Assembly: GCA_964020085.1 (NCBI GenBank)
Contig: OZ026598.1
Location: 18,107,201 to 18,171,200 of the forward strand
DNA from: Micromussa lordhowensis
Lineage: Eukaryota > Cnidaria > Anthozoa > Scleractinia > Lobophylliidae
DNA length: 64,000 nt
Direction: 5' to 3'
Position 1 is the stretch's first letter. Each line of letters begins with the position of its first letter. A model generated the notes under the pieces. The model saw nothing but the letters and a program-made list of their open reading frames with translations, did no database searches and was not told where the DNA came from. Of the stretch, positions 56,494 through 64,000 are shown one piece after another. Made by a program: the position numbers and the translations under genes.

Positions 56494-57147
56494 TACGATC
56501 ATTGCACGTTTTTGACTACGGTCAGTATTATGGGTATAGATTCGCAAGGAATCAATCGGGGAAAGTGTTCATGTGGTGAATGCGTGGAGTTTGTGAGAGG
56601 CAGTGGAGTACTTTGTGGCTATTGTGAGTGCGTCCCAGTGCGTCACGAGAAAGTGACAGATCCAAATTCCAGCACTACAAGCAATACACTAGCCTCCTAC
56701 GCAGACGCTCTTTGGGCTCGTCACGCAATATTCCTCCCGTGGGGGAGGAATATTGCGTGACGAGCCCAAAGAGCGTCTGCGTAGGAGGCTAGCACTACAC
56801 AAGATGGGCAAACTACCCAACCAAGAAACAACCCCTGGAATGATGTCTCACTTGGATGGATCCCAGATCCAAAAGGCGATTATACTCGCTTTTCCAATTC
56901 CCTTTTGGCAGAATTCTACCAGTGTTTTTGGGCGACATGTCCACTCAAAGAAAACTTCCGTCTGGAATTTATCAAGGAAAGAAATCGCCAGTGGAGTATT
57001 AAAGAGATGATCGAGAGAGCCAACAACAAAGTTTCCTATATTACTTCCATAAATCCAGCAGTGGCTGGAAAATTCCTGCATCAGAACTTTCAAGCAAAAG
57101 AACACGATTCGATAACAATTTCTTACAACATAGTCGGTGAAGGCTAA
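56494..57147 (+). pseudogene. Cys-rich ORF broken by a palindromic insertion
   Basis: The first part is open from 56494 with an ATG at 56530 and encodes CSCGECVEF then CGYCECVPVRH. The array C-x-C-x2-C-x9-C-x2-C-x-C-x4-H suggests a small zinc-binding module. The frame enters the palindrome (56690-56791) and stops at 56758-56760. Beyond it, the same frame resumes open (through AEFYQCFWATCPLKENF) to a TAA at 57145-57147. One target copy plus the palindrome is 111 bp, a multiple of three, so frame is conserved on both sides. I do not recognise the protein. It may be cargo or an element-encoded accessory protein. Confidence 0.55.
56690..56791. mobile_element. Near-perfect 102-bp palindromic MITE
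   Basis: Two 49-bp arms, TAGCCTCCTACGC onward against GCGTAGGAGGCTA, pair without mismatch around a 4-nt loop. Flanks GCAATACAC (56681-56689) and GCACTACAC (56792-56800) differ at one base and may be a 9-bp target duplication. Inner CGTCACGCAATATTCCTCCC resembles the 127-267 hairpin. The lack of arm mismatches suggests a recent insertion or ongoing correction. Confidence 0.8.
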
Positions 57148-57869
57148 GATAACAGAACAACCCTAAGAGTAGGTGAACTTGAACTGTATATTAATCATCA
57201 CAATATTCTATAGAAAGTGATGGTTGTGAAGGCTCATATTGGCAGTAAGATTTTGACTGCAATTGTGCAGGAAAAACAGACAAACATTCCGCTAGCCTCT
57301 GACTCAAATCCAGAGTTTGACAGCGTGACAGTGACAGCGACAGGGTAGAGGGCATTGTTGGATCTTCTAGTAACTCTTCAGAGCTTAATGACTCAGGAGA
57401 TCAGACAGCGGATAGACAACAGCTGGAACAAGAAACCATACTTGAGTCATGTACGTCACGATACGGACGGAAAAGGACACGAGTACTCCGAGAAAATTAT
57501 GTGCCATGGAATAATATACATGTACACTGTAGAAACCCAGTAACCTTGTAAAACTAGTACCTGCACCGAAATAAAAGAAACAAGTTGAAAAGAAAAAACT
57601 TAATCTGTTAAAGAAAAATGGAAAATAACATCACAAAAATTTCCATTAAAAATTCTGGAAAAGGTGTGTGATCCCTCCCCTAAAATAGCTGAAAAAGAGG
57701 GTATGGCCCTCCCCTTTAGTGCTCACTTTCACTGATGACCCTCCCCTCTGAGGCCTCAGCCCTCCCTCCCCCCCAAGAAGAAACGTATCTTCCCTTAGCC
57801 GGCTAATTCACTGGCCGTGAAAAATCTGGGTTCGAAATTGCGCCCTACCAGAACGAGACTATTTAACTC

Positions 57870-57960
57870 TAGCTCGGCCAGTGTTGACGATCGAAAAAGC
57901 GGGCGGGTAACTAGCGGAGTCCGAGACCGAGACCGAGAGCCTGGAACTGGGAACAGGCTA
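57870..57960. repeat. Dispersed repeat, copy 2
   Basis: GACGATCGAAAAAGCGGGCG followed by GGTAACTAGCGGAGTCC and GAGAGCCTGGAACTGGGAAC resembles sequence at 650-785, partly in inverted order. Confidence 0.5.
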
Positions 57961-58169
57961 AACTAGCTAAACTAGGCGGGAAGATGCGGGACCCTGGGAA
58001 CGAAGTTGGAAATTATCTTCCTCCGAATCAAATGCCTACCAGCAGTATATAATTATTGCGCTTTTTCATTGCTTTACGGGTGTTTTCAGGACCAACTGAA
58101 GGTCTTGTTCCGTTAGGAAAATGAACCCAAAATTTGACTTATACGTGATTATGAACAAACAAGAACACC

Positions 58170-59188
58170 AAGTTGTCATAAATTCGAAAGGACTTTATTA
58201 CAAATCCTTTTACATACAAGAACGTTATAAATAACATTTATTTACAAATCACATCACGATTTCTCTATAAGGAATGTTTCGAAATGACGAAATACTGAAG
58301 TTACAGAACTTGTCTTCGATTTCGCAATGATCTTTTGTTCCGCTCAACAAGAAACTCGTTTCAATAACGAACTCTTTAATCCCTACAAACAACATATCAC
58401 TTCTCGTGAATTGCCATACTACAGTTCCTCAAGCGTTAGTCGGGACAATAAGATTTTTTTAATAAGATAATTCTTCCATTTTGATCGATTCTTAAATTTT
58501 CATTATTTAGCTTCAGTATTGCCGCGAAACACCTTTGTTAGTGACCAAAATTTAATATGTATGTACAACTCTCTGATTCTTTTTTCGTTAAGTAGTTACG
58601 TTTTTACAGGTCTTTTAGATATCAAATTATTTCAAGACAATCGGCTCTTATAGGAAATAAACAAAATTATACCCAAAATCTACAAAACAGAGTGTATTAA
58701 ATAAAATATATTTTTAAAGTTTTTCTTATATATGCCATTACTCTATTTTCACTCCCTTTTAACGGTAAAGAATACGAGGGAATGAAGTCTTACTTCGCAT
58801 AGAAAATTATGTGTTTCAAGAAGTTCTTTTCTATCATTCGATGCTAATAAATGAAACGGAACGTTTTTTAAATCTCGTGTGTAAAACTGCACGGAAGAAA
58901 ATAAAATCACAAATTTCAAAAATTCCCCACCTAATTCATTATATACGTTTAGAAAGAAATAAATAGGTTATTTTTCTTCGCAAGTTTAACAGACCTAAAA
59001 TAAATTTTAAATATAAACGAAACAGTTCTGCCATCTCTATGTTTGTTGATAGGAAACGTGTAACCTTTTTGTAGCAATTAACGATTTATGAACAATATGA
59101 AAGAACGGTCTTTAAATTATTTTTTTGTTCACTTTGAATAAATTTCTTTACGGTTTTATTTCAACTGAGCACATTCTTAATAATTAGC
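58170..59188 (-). other. Probable 3' UTR of the RERE-like gene
   Basis: AT-rich, with no competing frame. On the minus strand an AATAAA (plus-strand TTTATT near 58194) lies about 1 kb after the stop and is a plausible polyadenylation signal. Another candidate lies near 58238. Confidence 0.45.
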
Positions 59189-60268
59189 CTAGATATTCGA
59201 TAGGTCTATGATGTCAGGAGGTTTCTTGGAAGGTGAAGAGTACATTCCTGAGTTGTCCAGGGTCTTCTTCACGACATTTTCAAGTTGTGAAGGGCTCTGC
59301 AGATTTTTATGCTCCTTCTTAAGAATGTTCGAGAGCAAATGGTCGTTCATTTTTTCGCTTTCTAGTCTTTGTTGAGCTCGACTGTGTTGCCTCCAACACC
59401 GCATGAACTCCTCATGTGGTAACAGATGTTGAGGATGGAATTTACTCTGTTGACTCATCATAAGTTGTTGCTGTAGTTGACGATCGAGTGGTGTCGAGCC
59501 GAGCCCGTGAACCGGTACAGCGGCGTGCGCCAACTCCTCGGGGAAAACCCCGCGCGCACCGCTACCATGGAGATGCAACAGTTCTGGATTGTGCCACAGT
59601 GACGGGTGGTTTCTCCAAGCACTGATTCCCGGGTGTTGTAGATAAGCTTGATCAAGAGCCGATAGATTGGCAGCCTGCAAATTCTGAAGATGTTGCTGTT
59701 CGTGAGGATGAATGTGGAAGTGAGTGTGAAGATGAGAGTGCGAGTGTTGTTGAGGTCCGTAATACTGAAGGCCCGTCACAGGGTCTGTAATAATACGTCC
59801 TACGCCCCCCTTGAGGAGCGACTCGTGAGCTTGGCCACGTGAGTCCAATGCGCTTGGCTCCAGTGCTCGCCCCTGGCCCTGAAGATAGGAGATAGCAGGG
59901 AGATGATGGCCAGCGGACTGCATGTGAGCCGTACGATATTGCGCATACCACTCATCGAACCCTTCGGTAAATTTCGAGGCATTGCCCCTTGATTCCGCAC
60001 CGGGAACAACGCCCATCCCTGACAACATATGATATGGGAGCATCCTGTAATCCATGCCAGCACTCGGATGCGGGGGGAATCCCGGTATGCTGATCCCCTG
60101 GGATGACATACCCGGTGGGATGTTCGGCGGATACAAATGGTATTGTCCTCCAGACATCATGTTGCGTAGCGACGATTCGTAATGTGATGTGATGGTGGCT
60201 GGCGTGTCGTACGGTGAGTGACTGGCACTTGAACGAGCCGGCGCTTCCGAAGACGACTCCACTCTGGC
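59189..60268 (-). CDS. RERE-like last exon (atrophin tail)
   Basis: Acceptor TTCTTTTAG on the minus strand; phase 0. It encodes 359 residues rich in Pro, His, Gln and Ser, with a run of alternating His and a closing helical segment containing [12 protein letters not shown]. It ends [14 protein letters not shown] resembles short nuclear-receptor or CtBP-type peptide motifs, but its role is unknown. Confidence 0.9.
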   Translation of the reverse strand, partial: ARVESSSEAPARSSASHSPYDTPATITSHYESSLRNMMSGGQYHLYPPNIPPGMSSQGISIPGFPPHPSAGMDYRMLPYHMLSGMGVVPGAESRGNASKFTEGFDEWYAQYRTAHMQSAGHHLPAISYLQGQGRALEPSALDSRGQAHESLLKGGVGRIITDPVTGLQYYGPQQHSHSHLHTHFHIHPHEQQHLQNLQAANLSALDQAYLQHPGISAWRNHPSLWHNPELLHLHGSGARGVFPEELAHAAVPVHGLGSTPLDRQLQQQLMMSQQSKFHPQHLLPHEEFMRCWRQHSRAQQRLESEKMNDHLLSNILKKEHKNLQSPSQLENVVKKTLDNSGMYSSPSKKPPDIIDLSNI

Positions 60269-63200
60269 CTAAAAGAACAAACAAACAGATGTCTTTGAGA
60301 AACACGTAACCATTCACACCGTGTGTCAGTTAAAATCGGTTCTATGTGGATTCGTTTAGGTCATGTGTCAAGTGCCACCAGTTGGCGCGAATGCACGTTT
60401 TAGTCGAAGGCAAACTTTCGTAGTCTGGAGAGCATAAACTTGCGATTAGGCGTATTTTTATTTCGCAGTGTCACCGTGAAAACAAAAACGCGTGATCGCA
60501 GGTTACGATGGCAAATTCCATAAAGTCATACGGTTAGAAAGTTTGTCAAGAAACTTCGGAAGTGTTGACACAAAATATCATCGTGTGTCTGTAGTTGATG
60601 GACAACCTCGCGCAAGTCGCTATTTTGCAACCAATCAGGAGTGACGCTGGTTACAAGTAACTGCTTCCAATTCTGATTGGTTTATTACGTACATTTGCTT
60701 TTGTTGTGATTGGTCCGATGTCTCATAGTTTACTTTGGTTTTCAAAAAGCATTTTCCGTGTTTAACAAAAAAGGCGTCTTTCAGCTTAATACATACCTCA
60801 GCCTTTGATGGCGACTCTTTAGAAACCGACGTTTCTCGAGAGCACGCCGGGTCCTTCTTCGGCTTCTCGGGATGCACGAAGATGACGTCAGTGCGCACAC
60901 AGCTTCGTCCCTCTTCGCCCGTAATGATGCGCTTAAATCTGGGAGGAAGTGAAACAGGCCCACGCTCTTCACTTCTAGTCCCGGCCGGCGAGCACGAACG
61001 GTTACTGGCGGCGTCGTCATTGTTGTTGCTACTATTGCTACAAACGCTACTGGCATCATGGTCTGGAAGTACACTGTCCCTACCCCCGGTAGTGCTACTG
61101 GTGTCGCTAGCGTTATCATTGGCATCTTCGTCGGAGTCCTGAGAGGGTGGTAGACAGTTAAGTTAGAGGACTTCCCTACATACAGAAAGCACACACAACA
61201 TAGTAGTTTCAAACAAATCGTAGAGTTCTCAATTTACCTGCGATTGAGCTTTCTTTCGTTTGTCTGTCGTTTGATTCTCAGGTGATTGATCCCGTCGACG
61301 CTTCTTTCCTTTTTTCACCTTACCCTGTTCAAACAAAATTCCAGTCACGCTTTTACATCATTGGTTGCTGTGGTCATTAACTCCATTCATATCACGGTTT
61401 GCGCATCGAAAAGTTAAGCCTGAATTTTTTTAGTTCGTCGTTTGTAATCCGTGTCAATCTTCTCCATCCTTAACCCTCCTTGTTCCTTTCTAGTTAATTT
61501 TTATCTCTTTAGCGATTTTCTCTCTTAGTAACCTATTATTTTCAGGTTTCCTCAGTTTTCAGGTAATCAAGTTTTGTAAGTAACTGAGCTCTTTTACCGT
61601 AACTGAGCTCTTTTAACGAGAAAGAAAAACACTGAATAGTTGCAGCAGAAAAGAAGACCCTAACAAAACAATCCAAACAAAGTATTGGTGAATTTAATAC
61701 CTTCTTGAGTTTGTCTTTTCCTCCGCTGCTTCCAGTACTTGAAGTGCTGCCACTTGATGGAGAAGGCGCCTTGTTCATTTTTGCTAATCTTCGGCTTCCT
61801 CCGGACGACTCACTAGTAGCTCCTAAATCAAGATTTTCATATTTAGAAGCCTGGATCACGAATGAATTTATATTAAAGACTTGAATGCGGTCTAAAAGCC
61901 GTGTTTTTAAATGTAGGTTGACTTTAGAGAAATTCTGGGTTAACATCATTCGTGCGTGAAAGTTCTGCAGGAACTCGTTGAAGCTGGGAAGACACTCCCT
62001 GAGATTAATCGCAATAGAAAACCTTTTTAAACTGTTTTTTTTTTTACTTTTTTTTCGGATACTCAACTCAACTTCTTATAAAATACCTGAGCCACTACGC
62101 GCGCTCTCATTGGTCGATGGGTGTGTATAGATGAGAGTATGTAAACACGGTTATGACGTTTAAGATTCGCGCGTATTTTTAGGAATCATTTTATAAAAAC
62201 AATAGAGCACTTTTTCCGTGTTTATATAGCCTCATCTAAACACTCGGAGGGTTATTTCGGATTCGTCCACTTGTGTCTAAACGGCAAAACCAATCAGGTA
62301 CTAAAACGTTCTCTAGTGTAAATCTAGTCTGAGAGAACTTCCGAAACAGCATTAGAAACGCCGGTCTTTGAATGGAGTTTCCCTTGCATCTGACGATTCA
62401 TAAGACTTCCGCTCGTTTTTCGAAATCTTAAAAAAAAATTTAACAGAAACTAAAAAAAACGCTTAGCGTTCTCATTTCTTAAATACTTGAGCGGAAGTGA
62501 CGGATGTAAAATGAACCATAACAGCGCGCAAAATGTATTTTTGCCACAATTCACGCGCGTTGCAATTCCTGAGGAACGAGTGTTAAAATGATGTAACAAG
62601 CGACCTTAAAATTTTAAAAATACCTTCGACGGGGCTAGCAGTCTTGTTTCGTCCCGATCTTAGCGTTGTTTGCACTGGAGGAATGGCTCTTCTGCTGCGG
62701 AGAGCTAGTTTTCCATTCACTACGTAGCCATCTTCATCTCTGAGTTCCCTCTCCACGACAACCTTGAACATGTAAGGCGGTGGCTCGCGCGTTTCATCTG
62801 TCGCAGGAAGCTTGCCGTATTTCTTGTAGTAAATCCGACAATCGTCGCATAAAATCACCTTGTTTTGACTGCCGTGATGCCAGCTGCGAGACTCAGTCGT
62901 ATAGCAATGCCGACAGCAGTACAACCTAAAAATAAAAACACACAATAGGCTTAAGTTCGAAAATTGAAATTAAAAACAGTTCGCGCCCGAGACGTATACA
63001 CCACGCACGATAGAGAAGAAGTTCGTGCAAAAAGCGTGAAAACTACGTGTGAACACGCGAGGAACAAGGTGGAAACAGAAAACCGACTTCAACCAACCTC
63101 AAATCTCTTTCGCTGTCATCACTGTCATAATCGTCTTCACTGCAAGAGCTAAGATCAACTAAGGAAAGAACAAGTGAAAATGAGTTGAAACTTAAACTTT

Positions 63201-63835
63201 CTGCTTAAAGTCTAGGCCAATTTAATAGGGTAACAATCCCCGAGATTACGTTTTTGCTACTTACCGAATTCGCTGACGATGTTCTTGGATGTTCTCGGGA
63301 GAGCCTTGCGCCTAAGAACGTTATGTCTTCGACGCCTGTGTGGTCGAGAACTTAGCGCAGTAGGAGTCTTTTTCCACGTGTAGTAATACTCTACAAGCTC
63401 TCCCTGTAGGTCGCGAAAAAACGTTTAAATGAAAGGAACAGGTGATGGTTTAAACATATTTGAGCAGTGTTGGAAAAAAGACAAATATCTTTACCGTTTC
63501 TTTGTGAGAAAGCAGTTCCTTCCTGATCTTGTAAAAGTTCTTTCCATATTGCCTCAGCCCCTTGACAAACTTTTTCTAAACGAAAAAAAAAATAAACAGA
63601 AAGAAATGATTACCGCGAAAGAAGAGAACAAAACACACTCTGTCTCTGAGAAGGGAGGGAGAGGAGACAGCAAATCGAAGTGCGGGAGGAACTCTTCGGA
63701 CGGCTTTCTTAATTTCCTTAATGCTTTCTTAATTACCGTTTCATCATCAGACCATTTCTTTTCCAGTTCCTTGGGGTAGGGCTTCTTCACAAGAGCTTGT
63801 AAGGCTTTGGCTGCATCGTAGTTGTTCTGATGAAG
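59189..63835 (-). CDS. RERE/atrophin-type corepressor, 3' part (770 aa present)
   Basis: Minus-strand exons in order: 63737-63835, 63495-63575, 63265-63403, 63098-63158, 62624-62925, 61701-61822, 61238-61324, 60797-61138 and 59189-60268. All phases agree. Visible in order: the segment after ELM2 ([19 protein letters not shown]), a SANT domain ([20 protein letters not shown] to [10 protein letters not shown]), an acidic [14 protein letters not shown] stretch, and a GATA-type zinc finger (C-x2-C-x18-C-x2-C). A Ser-rich linker with basic clusters follows, then a tail with [19 protein letters not shown], a His tract also found in vertebrate RERE. RERE/atrophin is a nuclear corepressor that recruits histone deacetylases and methyltransferases in development. 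BAH and ELM2 exons should lie past the right edge. MTA proteins share ELM2-SANT-GATA but lack this tail. Confidence 0.9.
62624..62925 (-). CDS. RERE-like GATA zinc-finger exon
   Basis: Acceptor TATTTTTAG and donor GTATTT on the minus strand. It encodes [18 protein letters not shown], then the second Cys pair CDDC with [11 protein letters not shown], closely matching the vertebrate RERE finger. The segment PPPYMFKV and an LRSGRNK box follow, both family-typical. It joins the preceding exon at a split Arg codon. Confidence 0.9.
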
Positions 63836-64000
63836 CTGAGAAAAAAAGAACACTTCTGGTTGATCATCTATTCTGTATTCACAGTTCAACTTGAGGTTTT
63901 TTCAAGATCTCCCTTGGTCAAGAGTTGAAAGAAGGTCTTAGGGAGCTACTTCACGATTTGCGCACCTTGAAAAGTTTAGCTTAAATTTTTCAAGTTCGTC
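63836..64000 (-). other. Intron of the RERE-like gene at the right edge
   Basis: Minus-strand sequence upstream of acceptor TTTTTCTCAG. No coding match is seen; the preceding ELM2 exon must lie outside the window. Confidence 0.5.

Larger units (their letters stand above)
55802..57794. mobile_element. 2.0-kb TIR element with TTA duplication and internal ORF
   Basis: The left end, GGGAAGGTACGTTTTTTC, is followed by a poly-G run and TGAGGGCTG. The right end is the imperfect complement: CAGCCCTCC, a poly-C run, then GAAGAAACGTATCTTCCC. TTA lies directly outside both ends (55799-55801 and 57795-57797). A TTA duplication with G-rich ends fits PIF/Harbinger-type elements. No transposase motif was recognised. 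The interior carries a Cys-rich reading frame (56494-57147) split by a palindrome. Confidence 0.6.

Noticed and set aside
59189..63835. MTA-family (NuRD) protein instead of RERE
   Set aside because: SANT and GATA modules are shared, but the finger sequence, the acidic DLSS-type stretch and the alternating-His tail match RERE/atrophin.

Overview
The window is eukaryotic nuclear DNA, AT-rich, with intron-containing genes, GT-AG splice sites and a dense load of small transposable elements. The four gene families, the tRNA-derived SINEs, and the many foldback elements and MITEs fit an anthozoan cnidarian, most likely a stony coral. That assignment is inference; no marker in the window fixes the species.

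Layout. (1) 1-3870: intergenic, with hairpin and foldback elements. (2) 3874-26289, plus strand: a ten-exon gene whose reading frame is consistent across every junction (2,627 aa). It encodes six PH domains resembling those of actin-filament-associated proteins (AFAP family). Four of them, and a 1,000-residue acidic tail, lie in one 5.3-kb last exon. (3) 30157-38685, plus strand: a six-exon GH56 hyaluronidase/chondroitin hydrolase (650 aa) with signal peptide, intact D-x-E active site and a C-terminal membrane anchor. (4) 42916-51951, plus strand: a two-exon D-glucuronyl C5-epimerase (607 aa), a Golgi type II enzyme of heparan sulfate synthesis. (5) 59189-63835, minus strand: the 3' nine exons of an RERE/atrophin-type corepressor (770 aa present: SANT, GATA zinc finger, His-rich tail). 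Its 5' part lies beyond the right edge.

Genes 3 and 4 are neighbours that both act on glycosaminoglycans, one degrading and one modifying. Genes 2 and 5 have no evident link to them beyond proximity.

Most remaining sequence is introns and mobile DNA: at least two SINE families, hAT-like and TTAA-flanked elements nested in one another, Tc1/mariner-like and palindromic MITEs, and a 74-bp satellite. The most unusual non-genic object is a 2.0-kb element at 55802-57794. It has terminal inverted repeats, a TTA target duplication, and a cysteine-rich reading frame that is itself broken by a near-perfect 102-bp palindrome.

All boundaries were read by eye from splice signals, phase and family knowledge. 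No similarity search, transcript data or fold prediction was available.
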